From: Astropecten irregularis
Lineage: Eukaryota > Echinodermata > Asteroidea > Paxillosida > Astropectinidae
DNA: 64,000 nt
Reading direction: 5' to 3'
Assembly (NCBI GenBank): GCA_963971285.1
Contig: OZ020257.1
Span: 18,180,602 to 18,244,601, forward strand
The notes below the pieces were generated by a model. The model had not been told where the DNA came from, did no database searches, and worked only from the letters and a program-made list of their open reading frames with translations. Made by a program: the position numbers and the translations under genes. This document shows positions 26,985-38,791 of this stretch, piece by piece. Each line of letters begins with the position of its first letter. Within the stretch, counting starts at the first letter, position 1.

Positions 26985-27190
26985 TTGGTGACTCAGTGGT
27001 TACTCAGTGGTGACTCACTGGTCAGTGGTCACTTGATCAGTGGTTACTCACTTGTCACTTTTTGGTCACTCACTGGTCTCTCACTGGTCACTCACTGGTC
27101 AGTGATCACTCACCGGTCATAAGCTAGTCACTCACTGGTGACTCAATGGTGACTCACTGATAACTCAGTCAGTGCATGACCCACTGTTCA
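26985..27190 (+). repeat. Degenerate TCACTGG array in SUPT7L 3' UTR
   Basis: Many variants of gtgactcactggtca, ggtcactcactggtca and ctcagtggt in one orientation, about 110 bases after the stop codon. No coding frame is involved. Confidence 0.75.
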
Positions 27191-27426
27191 GTACTTTCTA
27201 GATTAATCTGACTTATGCCTCACTGGTGAATTTTAGAACAGAAATTTGTCTGCCTTAATGTTTGGCTGAGCTTTGTGTACTGAAAAATCTAAACCCAGGA
27301 CTAATAGATTACCAACGAAGGTTCTTCACCAAAGTCCACACTTGCTGGAATGCTTGTTGCGCATTATATGCCTTCGTGTATGAAGTATTTATTTGCAGAA
27401 ATTGCCTTAAAGCCAGTTATCATTGA

Positions 27427-27432
27427 AATAAA
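27427..27432 (+). terminator. Candidate poly(A) signal for SUPT7L
   Basis: AATAAA in gaaataaaagtattac, about 550 bases beyond the stop codon. The following 700 bases up to EIF2B5 hold a G-rich stretch (27778-27811) and no supported gene. Confidence 0.4.
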
Positions 27433-28148
27433 AGTATTACATATCAACAATTTCCAGTAACATTCATTCCATGTCAAATATTGCTGAGGAATAAATAAAT
27501 ATAAAAAACATCAAATCATTGGAGTACTTGGCCTCATTAATATGTGTGTTAATTATTACATTTAATTGCTCCTTAGAAATTTGTTTTTGCTAGAATCTGC
27601 CCTGGATTTAATTTGGAAAGAAGGGTACATGCTTGCTGGTCCAGTTCAATTTCTTGGGAAATTTAAGAGCAATTTATTTCAAATTGTGTCTGTTTTACTG
27701 TAAAATGTTATGTATAAGAGTTGAATTGGGGAAGACGTGACTTTTTGTGAGGGTGTACATCTGGTCATTTGCTTTTTTGGGGGCGGGGGCGGGGTAGCTG
27801 GGGAGGGGGATCCTTACGATAAACCATCTTTTCAAACAAATATTGCCCCCACACATTCCACAACTGTTCCATTTATTGTTGTTGTGAGACGATATGATTT
27901 GAATTGCCATTATTTCGAAATTACCATGCACGTGGACAAAATAGGAATTAATTTTATATTCTTCCTTTTTTCATATGTTCGTACATAAGAGGACACCGTA
28001 GCACTTATTGAAGTTGAAGTACTGCGAACGGAGAAATAGCGTCTGACCGAATTTTGCGCCTTAAGTAACATAATTTTATGGTGCAGTGGATGGGGGATAC
28101 ATGTAGTTGTGAACTGTCATCACGTGCGTACAGTGTACAGGACCGAAA

Positions 28149-31100
28149 ATGACTGCTAATGTGAAGAAAAGTAAAGGAAAAGGCGACAGCATATTGCAAC
28201 AGGAGGACATCTTACAAGCCGTTGTTCTTGCTGACAGTTTCAATGTCCGATTTGCTCCCATTACATCAGAAAAACCACGGGTGAGTCAGTCAACGATGCT
28301 TCTAAAAAGTTAGGCGTCACAGTTGGACTATAGAGGGCGCTTTTTGTCCAGATGTTTACTGTTTCATTCCTAACCCTAAATAAAGATTAGTCAAGTATAT
28401 TTAGGCCTAGGCCTAATTATAAGTTAAGATTAGCAGTTAGGAGTTCACACTCCAACATGTCCAAAATCTAAATTCTCTTTCGGTCCTGCACAGTACCAGT
28501 CAGGTTGACGTAGCGGTTCTTTCCTTGCCTGGACCGGGTTCACTGTCCGGCTCGGTCCACAAGTGGATTGGGTTTTCAGCCCCTACCAGATTCTGTGGTT
28601 TTTAACCCAGAATATATCAACTTTACTCTGGTGTTTTCCTCCCACCTCTAAAAGTTTTTTTAGTAAAACTGTATCTTCTTCTCATCATCTTTCCATAAAA
28701 AAAGGTTTCATCCGGCTTTCGAGGTACAGTGCCTAGAGCTCTTTTGAGGAATCCTTGGTGTCATTACCAGAAATAAATAATAATAATTAAATACAAAAAG
28801 GCACGCAAACAAAAACAAAATTAAGGGTATCTCACTATCTCAGTCCTCCAGACCTGGGATTACTTTTTGCGGGCCCGATGTTTGGGTAACTGCGGCAACT
28901 TTGTAGTTTTGTCATTTTTGCAGGGTTCCACGTACGAGATTAGTCCTCTAGTAGTATTATTTATTTTCAAACAATAATAGCTTCTACTGTTCCGAGATGA
29001 TACTTTTGACTTACAGAAACAGCAAATGTTCCTGAGTCTTTAAAACCCAGATTGAAGACATTTGTGCAACATTTACTCTCTTGATTTGGTTAACATACGT
29101 GTAAGTTGAGTTGTGATTTCTTTTCTTGTTTTCAGGCTTTGCTGCCATTGGTTAACTGTCCACTCATTGACTACACATTGGAGTTTCTTGCAAGCGCCGG
29201 AGTCCAAGAGATATTTGTGTTTTGTTGCGCACATGCAAACCAACTGAAAAAACATATAAAGTGAGTTTGTGTAAACTCATGTGATTGATGGTTATTAATG
29301 TACTTTGTTGAAATCTTCCTTAAAGATGATGTTCAACACTCAACAAACCTTGCTTTATTTGTTAGAACTATAATCCTTAAATTACTTGATATGATAAAAA
29401 AAAATTAATGTCACACTGAACACAGAAAAAGAGTCTTTTTAATGATTTTTCTCTCATTAACATGCTCAACCCGCAAGCTCCACAAAATTAAGATTCTCTG
29501 AATTTCGTCAATGGGGGCAGCAGACAAATCTGTGTAATTTTGTACGCAAGATATGGGAGCCTTTTGTTTAAAAGAAAAGGCTACATATCTGACATCACAA
29601 ATCCGCTGCCCCCATTGTTGAAATTCAGAGAATCTGAATTTTGGGGAGCTTGCGGGCGGAGAGAAAAATCATCAGAAAAGACTCTCTTTCTGTGTTCGGT
29701 GTAACATAAAAATCTCCCTGTTTTAATTGTTGTCTCTGCAGGGCTTCAAAATGGAACCAGGAAACCTCGCATTGCTCCGTCACACCAATCATCTCAGAAG
29801 GTTGTCACTCTGTTGGCGATGCACTGAGAGAGATAGAGCGCAAATCCATGATCAGATCACACTTTGTTTTAGTCACTGGTGACCTGGTGTCCAACATGTC
29901 ACTCAAAGGCCTGATAGAAGAACACAAGTGAGTATTTCACTCTAAAAGCTGATGGGAGACCTTCTGGTTCTTTTCACAACTTGTTTTAATTTTGAAGAGA
30001 TTTTCATATGTTGTACCATAAACATTGCTTCATTCAGGTCATGTGTGTGAGTAGAATCAACAAGAGGACCTTCAGCAAGGCTGTGTGAAATAAATGGGTT
30101 ATTGCTTTGGATCTGTCTTTTATCTTAGGTATAATGACATCATCTCTATTGTTACAGGGCTCGGTTCAAGGCAGACAAGTCGGCAGTAATGACGTTGATA
30201 TTCAAGCAGGCATTCCCCGGACATCGGACACGAAGTGTGGAAGACGAAATAGTAGTTGCATCAGATAACACACATCGTATACTCAGCTATCAAAAAATGC
30301 ATGGCAAGACAAAAGCTAGGTTTCCATTGGTAAGAAAACAGTCTGAGCATAACAGTCTGCTGTCCTCAAGTCCTTATTATTCATTCATTGTCTTTGGCTT
30401 TACTCAACTAAGATTTAGGACGTCACCGGTTCAAATCCCTCTCCAGTCAATTTTTCTTTGTTCACCTTTCAAAAACTATTTATTGTTAGACTTTAGTAGT
30501 TTTAGGAGAATTGTCAGGATTTCAACAAAGTTATCCAAATTTAACTTTTTTAAAACACACAAATTGTTTTCTTTGAGAGACATTTTGAGCTCCTTAGCTT
30601 GAAGGTATTTTGTGTGAATAACTTTGAAGTACATTCCTCTCACCATATCATAATGTTACACTTTGAAGTGAAATTGTTTGCCAGATTCACTGTAGCACCT
30701 TTTCTGTGTTTTGTTTTGTTTTGTTAGAATCTGTTTCAAGAGAACAGTGCAATGAGTATACGGTATGACCTGATGAAGAGCCATATCAGTATTTGTTCAC
30801 CCAGGGTGACGGAGCTCTTTGTTGACAACTTTGACTATCAGAACATGTCGGATCTTGTCCGTGGAGTCCTCGTCAATGAAGAGGTAAATTTATCATTTAA
30901 CTGGCATTTGGAACAAGCAAAGATATTATGCATGAATTGACTCACGTATATAAGTCACATGGTTTGTCTTTACTGCAGTGTTTAGTAGTGCTTTTCTTTC
31001 AAGTGCTTACAAGAATGAAATTTACTAAGGCTCTTTGCGTGATATTTGAACTGGAGGCGAAATACGATTTACTGGCACAACCTTTCCGACCAGGTCTCTA

Positions 31101-34100
31101 ATGGTCCAGATGGAGGCAGCCATAGCTGGGACCATCACATACGTACCAACCTATAGGCCAACCTCTATAGACCTTTCCAACCAGGTCTCTAATGGTCCAG
31201 ATGGAGGCAGCCATAGCTGGGACCATCACGTACCGTAGGCCAACCTCTATAGACCTTTCCAACCAGGTCTCTAAAGGTCCAGATGGAGGTAGCCATAGCT
31301 GGGACCATCACATACCAACCTATAGGCCAACCTCTATAGACCTTTCCAACCAGGTCTCTAATGGTCTAGATGGAGGTAGCCATAGCCGGGACCATCACAC
31401 ACCAACCTATAGGCCAACCTCTATAGACCTTTCCAACCAGGTCTCTAAAGGTCCAGATGGAGGTAGCCATAGCTGGGACCATCACATACCAACCTATAGG
31501 CCAACCTCTATAGACCTTTCCGACCAGGTCTCTAATGGTCCAGATGGAGGCAGCCATAGCTGGGACCATCACATACGTACCAACCTATAGGCCAACCTCT
31601 ATAGACCTTTCCAACCAGGTCTCTAATGGTCCAGATGGAGGTAGACATAGCTGGGACCATCACATACCAACCTATAGACCAACCTCTATAGACCTTTCCA
31701 ACCAGGTCTCTAATGGAGGCAGCCATAGTTGGGACCATCGCATACTGACCATCTTCTTGAGCCCAATTTATGTATGTTTTATACTACATGTAGTTTATGA
31801 CATTGGTTCCTTTCAGTATTAGAGCTGCCAATCCTGCCATACTCCGTATCATTACATGATGATACAGCAACCCTTACCACCTGTCCCTCACATGTATAAC
31901 CTGTAATCATGACCTGATCTACCTGTTATATCTCATCATCCTCCACAGATTGAAGGTAACAAGCTGTACATGCATGTTATACAAGAAGAATATGCTGCTA
32001 GGGTAACTGATCTACCCATGTATGACTCCATCAGGTAAAGTTCAATCGTCTAGTTGTTCTAAGACTAAGCCTTTTCCTGATTGATAAAAGCTTGTCATTT
32101 TATTATTAGAAATCACTCAACACAAGGCCAAATAGCTTTCCAATATCAGTACTAATGTTAGGAAGTATAGAGAAACCCCTCCCTTACATTGAACAGGACT
32201 GACGACCTCTTCAAAGTTGACATAAGACTGGACAGGATACCATGACCACATAAAGGTAGCATTTACCTCAACTCTTAACTCTTGTATTTTACAGTGAAGT
32301 TTATTTGTGTCGTATCTTTTGCAGTAAGGATGTAATAAGAAGGTGGTCCCATCCTTTAGTACCAGACAATTTAACCGCTGAAGGTGAAGGCTACAAGTTA
32401 GGCAGACACAATGTGTATCTAGCTAGTAACGTCACACTAGAGAGGTCAGTATAACAATGTTTGTATCTGCCAAGTTTGAAGTTAACCTCTTCTCAATGCT
32501 GTAATTTTGTATTTATTTTCATGTGCTTTTTTGACATTTAGGGTTAAATCACATAATCATACGTTGCAGGCATTTTTCCACATTCATCCTCTGATCCTCG
32601 TTGACATCTGCACATCTTATCTGAAGCAAAGATGTGACTGGGGAAGCGCCAGTTTTGGCCTGGACGGTTCGGATGGCAGGGCTCTGATGCTGTATTCCTG
32701 AAGCATTGGCTTTAAACTTAAGCTCACTTGAATTTTCTTTACTCACCCAATCTTGGATATTAGAATCTGTTTAAATTCTGGTGCATAACATCTTCATTCT
32801 CAGGGGAAGCGTTCTACAGGAAGATGTTTTAGTTGGGCAGGGTACCAGCATCGGAACAAACACCGTCATATCACAGTCTGTCATTGGAAACAATTGTATT
32901 ATAGGTAAGTCTTTCTATTGAATGCTGCAGAAACATTTTATAATTACCCATGACTTAGTAACAATCTTAAATTTGGCTTAGAATATTTTCTTGAAGTTAA
33001 TAATTCATTGATAATTAGAAATTGTAAGCGGTTTTTCATACATAGCCATTTTTTTTGGTTCAACAGGTGAGAATGTGATTTTAGAGAATACGTATGTGTG
33101 GGATGATGTAAGAATAGAATCAAATTGTAAACTCAGCATGGCTGTGATATGTGACAGAGCCTGGCTTCGAGATTCAGTCAATGTACAGCCTGGATGCATT
33201 GTCTCATTTGGGGTAAGTACGGTTTGATTTGTTCAATCAGTCAGCTAGCAAATGATTGAAACCGTTAATTCTTCTCAGTTTTGTCTCTTTCTGCCAATTC
33301 GATATTTTTTACCATCCATAGTCGCCCCGTTGTGATTAATTCCATGGAGCGATTCTGCCGCATGCAAGCTGAGTTTCAGAAGTTGCTCTTATGATTTGGT
33401 CTTGATTGGAAGTCAATACACTTTGTTCTGTAAAGCTTTCTTTGGCTGAGGATACATTCTTGAATTTTGTTCACTCAGGTCAAAGTCGGTCCTGGCATAA
33501 TCCTCGCACCAGGCACACTCCTCACTAGACATCCCCCTGGCCATAGTGAATTGGACCAAGAAGACACAATGAAAGATGGGGACATGGATCATACCAATGG
33601 ACAGTTTAGGGATGTTGCAGTGGATAGAGATGTGGTCGGGGAGGAGGGTGAAGGTTATGTTTGGCAACCTCAGCTTGATGAAGATGATGAAGATGAAGAA
33701 CTCAGACAGCAACTATTGGGTAGGATGGCATTCCAGCTGATATCATTCATTACTGACTTAATCTTTCAAAAAATCTATCAGCACTTGTATGGAAAACAGT
33801 ATTGATTCATTTGTAGAAACATGATAGATATACATGTGTAGCTATCACAATTATGGTATTAACTAGAGGTCTATATCTTATTTGTAGTTATGAAACCAAG
33901 GATTCCTAAAAAGTGCTCTAGTCACTGTAGCTTGAAAGCCTGGTGAAACATTTTATGGAAAGATGATGAGAAGAAGATACAGTTTTAGAGGTGGGAGGAA
34001 AACCCCAGAGTTATACTCTGGGTAAAACCCACAGAATCAGGTACTATGAACTGAAAACCCAATCCACTTGTGGACCGAGCTGGGAGCGAACCTGGGCCGC

Positions 34101-36037
34101 TACGCCAACCCGACTCCCCATATTAAAGGGAGGCTTTACAAAGTGGTATTCCTTACTGCTAGTGGTAGTGGTAGTTTGGATCTCAATATGTCAGAGAAGA
34201 TTTTGTTGATTGTGGCAGACTAATGCTGAGAATGCTTTGCTTGTGTATTTAATATCGGCAGGTTTAAATATCTCAGTGGAGGCTGATAATGAGGCTAGTA
34301 GCTCAGATGAATCTGAAGATGAGGACCAAGATGTGCCTATCTCCCCACCACCAGATGACACCAAATGTAAGCACATTGAATGTGTACATTTACATACATA
34401 ACTAATCTTTATTCATGTATATCAGCTTATGAATATTCATTATGTGTACTAACTTATGAAACTCTTAGCATATTATGCACATCTGAATGAATAATATGTT
34501 AAATTGAAGCTCATTGTGACAAACATGAATTACTTACATCATGGGTTGTGATAATTCACTGAAGAGTAAGAGTTAGGGGTTATGAAACGTGGAGTTGAAG
34601 ACGTATGCAAACCTTAACAGAATGACAGCAAGAATGACAATATATTCTTTCCTTCAATACAGTGTTCTACAATGAAGTTCTTGACAGCTTGCAGCGGACA
34701 ATAGAGGAGAATGTCAAAGTGGAGAACCTGATCTTAGAAGTGAACTCCTCCAAGTATGCATACAACATCTCCATGAAAGAACTCAACCAGCTAGTAGTCA
34801 AGGCAGTGCTTGAGATGCCACATATGAAGAGCCCGGCAGAACCACTGCAGGCATCTCAACTCTTACCAAAGCTCATCAAGGTAATGTGAGCTAGATTTGG
34901 GTTATCGCTGTTGCATTGTGTCTTTATACAATGTAGTTTGTCAAGTTAGAAGGCATGGATAGTCGAGGACTAGTTGTGTCTAGGTATCAAGTCTCGTCAG
35001 AATGACTTGGTACAAGTGCAGCATTGAGTGCAACGTTGATGTTATATTGTCTATTGTCTGTTTATTCTTTGTCTTTGAAGCTGATGAATAAACTGCTTCC
35101 ACTGTTCAGAAATTACATCAAGAGTGCTGAGTCTCAAATGGATTGTCTGAATGCATTGGAGGTATGTTAATGAATATGTATGATGTATGAATATGAATGT
35201 ATGAATATATGAATATTTAACTGTTAACAGATGAATGTACCAACATATCCTTGAATACATCAATAGAGCTAGTTTCTATTAATAGATCAGTCCATCATTT
35301 TAAGAGATGAAGCTATAAATAGGAAAAACTATAAATATATCAATAGAGTTGTCTATTTATAGATAAATCTATTAATCTTTCAATTGATCCATTTGATAGT
35401 ATCCCAATTATTAATATTATTATTACTGATTGATTGTTTTTGCCAGGAATATTGCCATTCCAGTCGGCCTACAGCTACAGTGCTTCCTAAGATCCTACTC
35501 AAGTTCTATGAAGCTGATATCCTTAGTGAAGAAGCTATACTCCACTGGTACAATAATCCGTCAACATCAGAGAATGCTGTCACAAATTCATCCAGACAGC
35601 AGATACGAACTCAGGTAACAATGTGTTTATGAGCAGATTTGTTGGGGCTGAAATACCTAACAGGCGGGGAAAAATAAACTTGCCAATAACTTCCTGTTTT
35701 AATTTGTAGTTTTACAAAACATACTTTGGATCTGGGTCTTTAAGTTGATAGCACACGCATGCGCATGTGCACAACAATGCGCTCATGCTCACAATTACGC
35801 CTGCATGCTCAGAGCAAGCAAAAAGAGACTTCAGTCTCCTACCACCAACGTCTCAAAAGTTTCCCATTGATTTTAATTTGTTACCAATTTATGTCAAGTT
35901 AAAAAAGTATGTTAAGGATGTGCAGCAAAGAAGGCAGTATCGATCGGTGATGAGTGCTTTTCATTTGCTTATCACAGGTTCAACCATTCATCAAATGGTT
36001 GGAGGAAGCAGAAGAGGAGAGTGATAGTGATGAGTAG
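28149..36037 (+). CDS. EIF2B5: Translation initiation factor eIF-2B subunit epsilon
   Basis: Catalytic subunit of the guanine-nucleotide exchange factor that recharges eIF2 with GTP in the cytosol. Fifteen coding exons: 28149-28280, 29136-29260, 29742-29927, 30158-30329, 30728-30883, 31949-32034, 32325-32444, 32804-32904, 33067-33212, 33479-33719, 34262-34366, 34663-34880, 35081-35161, 35447-35614, 35978-36037; 698 aa (human 721). The N-terminal nucleotidyltransferase-like domain has [16 protein letters not shown] and [12 protein letters not shown] left-handed beta-helix follows, with hexapeptides such as [18 protein letters not shown]. Two acidic linkers ([20 protein letters not shown]) precede the C-terminal W2/HEAT domain with the catalytic surface, ending [17 protein letters not shown] large 82-91-bp minisatellite sits in intron 5. 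Frames and phases agree throughout. Confidence 0.97.
28480..28790. repeat. Dispersed repeat family F
   Basis: tccacaagtggattgggttt, ctctggtgttttcctcccac and cttctcatcatctttccat recur as reverse complement at 33958-34115. The 3' side (gtgcctagagctctttt, aataataataatta) looks like a retroelement tail. In EIF2B5 intron 1. Confidence 0.6.
29319..29710. mobile_element. Palindromic repeat family G in EIF2B5 intron 2
   Basis: tctctgaatttcgtcaatgg and ccattgttgaaattcagaga are inverted about 100 bases apart. gactctctttctgtgttcg at the right matches aaaaagagtctttttaatg at the left. Related to 2930-3145. Confidence 0.6.
30395..30500 (+). repeat. tRNA-derived SINE fragment
   Basis: caccggttcaaatccctctc, cagtcaatttttctttgtt and cacctttcaaaa match the 3' half and tail of the element at 49660-49765. 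It keeps a B-box-like ggttcaaatcc; the A-box half is lost. Confidence 0.6.
31081..31745. repeat. Minisatellite, 82-91-bp unit, eight copies
   Basis: Units beginning cctttccaaccaggtctcta restart at 31081, 31172, 31254, 31341, 31428, 31515, 31606 and 31693; the last is truncated. Each has gatggaggcagccatagctg and ggccaacctctatag. Most units are 87 bp, a multiple of three, so spurious repeated frames stay open on both strands. In EIF2B5 intron 5. Confidence 0.95.
33958..34115. repeat. Dispersed repeat family F, inverted copy
   Basis: gaaagatgatgagaagaaga, aggtgggaggaaaaccccag and acccaatccacttgtggacc are the complement of 28480-28720. In the intron between EIF2B5 exons 10 and 11. Confidence 0.6.
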
Positions 36038-37035
36038 TTACCATGGCAGCAAAGACCATAGCAACCCCACAATCATCAGTCACCACTGTTCAAGGACCAT
36101 AAAGTCTCAGGAATTTGGGGAAATTTGGGATTGCAGAGTATATGCAGATGACTGCACAAAGCTCTAAATATGGAACAAAATCAATTTGTGTGTATTTGCA
36201 TGGCCAAAGCAAAGTTGCAGCTCAAAGTATTATCATGATATTGAAGTGTATGCCCTGAGCTTTTCCTGTTGCAATGCTGATGTGAGCATTTGTATTGTCT
36301 TCTGTCGGTGCTGGCTTTCAAACAACCTGTTCAATGTTGGAGGACCTCAATCCTAACTCCCCGGGCATTTTGGCTAGGAACCTTCCTTAATTTCCCTTCT
36401 TTCCTTATTTTGCTGTTGTCTATTCTTTGTCCCGAGAACTAATTGACTGAAGTCAATTTACAAATAATCTACAAAGAGACACACCTTTGTCTCATTCATG
36501 AACAGTGTACATAGTGCTTACATCATTAATGAGCCTATACCTTGGTGATGGAAATTGAAGTTTTATTCCTGGTTGTATTCCTTTTATAGTGGTGCATGAC
36601 TTAAGCCTGTTTCCTTGACCCGCTATGCACTCCTTGTATCAGTATAAATAATAATAATAACGGGCATCTATAAAGCGCCTTTCCAAGAAGATCAAAGCGC
36701 TGTACATTATTAAAGACATCACTGGTCTAAGTTAATGGATTGCGTTCATCATGTTTCACATAAAAGCTCACCTACTGATTTATAAGTCAGTGTTTGAATT
36801 TTAATTTGCCATTATTATTCAGAATGCATAAGAATCAGGCAGTTGCATGGATCTGTGTGGCACGTAGTTGCTAAGCTAGTAAGCTTGTCCACCGTTTACT
36901 GAATTGTATCTGAAAGTATCTTCCATTTTGTGTACACTACATGACTTATTCTCAGCTTAGCAAATCTAAACTTGATGATGCTGTGCCAAGCAGGTCCATA
37001 CAATTGTGCCATGAATTTCTTTTCATCTGGTTACA
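36038..37035 (+). other. EIF2B5 3' UTR
   Basis: The roughly 1 kb after the stop codon has no coding exon. It includes a short SINE/LINE-like tail at 36655-36715 (ataataacgggcatctataa, agcgcctttcc, caaagcgctgtaca), a motif common in marine invertebrate 3' retroelement ends. Confidence 0.45.
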
Positions 37036-37041
37036 AATAAA
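37036..37041 (+). terminator. Candidate poly(A) signal for EIF2B5
   Basis: AATAAA in ttacaaataaaaagtttg, 1.0 kb past the stop. A second candidate lies near 37104 (gaataaatttc). Confidence 0.45.
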
Positions 37042-37635
37042 AAGTTTGTACAAAAGCCTTTACTTTAGCTGCCTTTAAAAGAGCTATGCTAGCTGTTCAC
37101 ATTGAATAAATTTCTTGTTCATAATGAGTGTCCACTTTGACTGATGGTTATTCATGTGAGAGCTGTCAGATTTATGCAGTCTTGCTGTTCCTGTATCTGA
37201 TATTTTCAAAGACAAGTAATGTTTTCATGTGTGTCACTGGTTCAAATCCTGCAAGATGGGAACACTGCACACCATAAATATTGCTTATAAGATTGATGAT
37301 ATGACTGGCATGATGGTGAAATTGTCCTGAAATGGAGAGAGCCTACGATTGCTGGAATCTTCAACCTTAGAAATAGTTTAATTGGACACTGACTTTGACC
37401 AGAAGCCTTCATAAAGTATGATAGTCTCACAAAAATATTTCCCTGCTCTGAAAATTCTTGGAAATAAGCTCTTTGTAAGCAATTAAATATTCTATTCATT
37501 ATTTATTCCTGTCTTTCTGTTATTTTATTTATGTTTTGGTGGCGTTTTTTTAAATAAGTTCTCGATCCATGTCGCATCTTAAAACTTTTTAATAGAGCCA
37601 TCCCACTCACATCATGATGACTGAACACTTTGTGT

Positions 37636-37951
37636 GGGCGGGGCCTGGTGAATCGGAAAAGGGGAGGCCTATAAAAAGTATAAGCCTTGAGCATATTACT
37701 CACAAATTGCTTTAAATCGTCATCTCTGATCATTCCTCTTTCCGATAATAATTATTCTCTTCCCAACAATAAAAATAAAATTCATTTCTGTGCCCACGCC
37801 CTTTGCAAAGACTCGATCGGGCAGTGTCTGTACCGACGTTGGTGGCGCTATACATCCAGTTTGTACACATTCACACATTCACACGTGCATGCAATAACGC
37901 ATAAGCAGAAAGTATACTGTCCTTCGGGACTGGGACGATACAAAAGTTCAG
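37636..37951 (+). promoter_or_regulatory. Probable MRPL24 promoter and 5' untranslated exon
   Basis: gggcggggcc (37636-37645) is a GC box and tataaaaa (37670-37677) a TATA box, placing initiation near 37700. A donor, gttcag|gtatgg, ends an exon at 37951, and an acceptor (cttacag) ends at 38771, 20 bases before the MRPL24 ATG. The link between them is inferred from spacing only. Confidence 0.4.
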
Positions 37952-38791
37952 GTATGGTGTTAATAATTATATATTTCAAGTAGAGGCCTAACCCTCATCG
38001 TAATGCAGTTTATTGGTCTTGTCCTTGGCTTACTAGCTCTGCACTCCGGCGTATGTTTATGATAACCATGCCAATGACTATTTTTTTTTATCATCCGTCG
38101 AAGTCGAGTGCATTGCACCATTAACGTGAGAATTATTCACACATGTAAAAATACCTTCCTACCTTCCTATGTTATGGTCCATGGTGTTTCTATCCACTCA
38201 GTTAAAATTGGATTATAAATTGTGGATTTTGTGCTGCACCAAACTTTGATCATTGAACAAAGTGTGAAGTTAAAATTGAGCTAAAGAGGTCTGTGTCAAA
38301 ACCTGTTTTTGATGATGGCGATGTCGTCATGTCGATGATGAACCGAACAGTCCTTAAATTAGTTTTGACATAACTTCATAAGTAAGGACTTTTTCCAATT
38401 CCAAGGCTGTGTATTGGCACTATTGCTCCCTTTTTAATCCCATAAACCTTTGCGGTTTGCATTTGCGATAAGATTTACACGGTAGACCTAGTATGTAGCA
38501 TGTGCAGTGATGTACGGTATACATGCACATTTTGCTAGTTAGTAGTGAAACCCTTTTCTCGAATTTTCTTTATAAAATCCTGGATGTCTGCCCAGACTGG
38601 TCTTGTTAAAAAATGTGTGTTGTCACCTGCAAGACAAAACATGTCCATATTATTAACCACAGTTATGCCTAGTATTAGTATTAAGTTACTTTTCTCCTCA
38701 TCATCTGCTTATTTTTCCTATAGTATGTGATTTATCATTTTAAGTCCAATCTTGCCTTGCTTCTCTTACAGGAAATTGACTTCAGTTCATC

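Noticed and set aside
31192-31590. 132-codon frame with a 29-residue repeat as a repetitive protein gene
   Set aside because: It is the reading of an 87-bp minisatellite inside EIF2B5 intron 5. The opposite strand is equally open and some units break phase.
31081-31745. Regular repeats as a CRISPR-like array
   Set aside because: Whole units are repeated with no unique spacers, in an animal intron.
33413-33712. 99-codon minus-strand frame
   Set aside because: Antisense of EIF2B5 exon 10, whose + frame is conserved.
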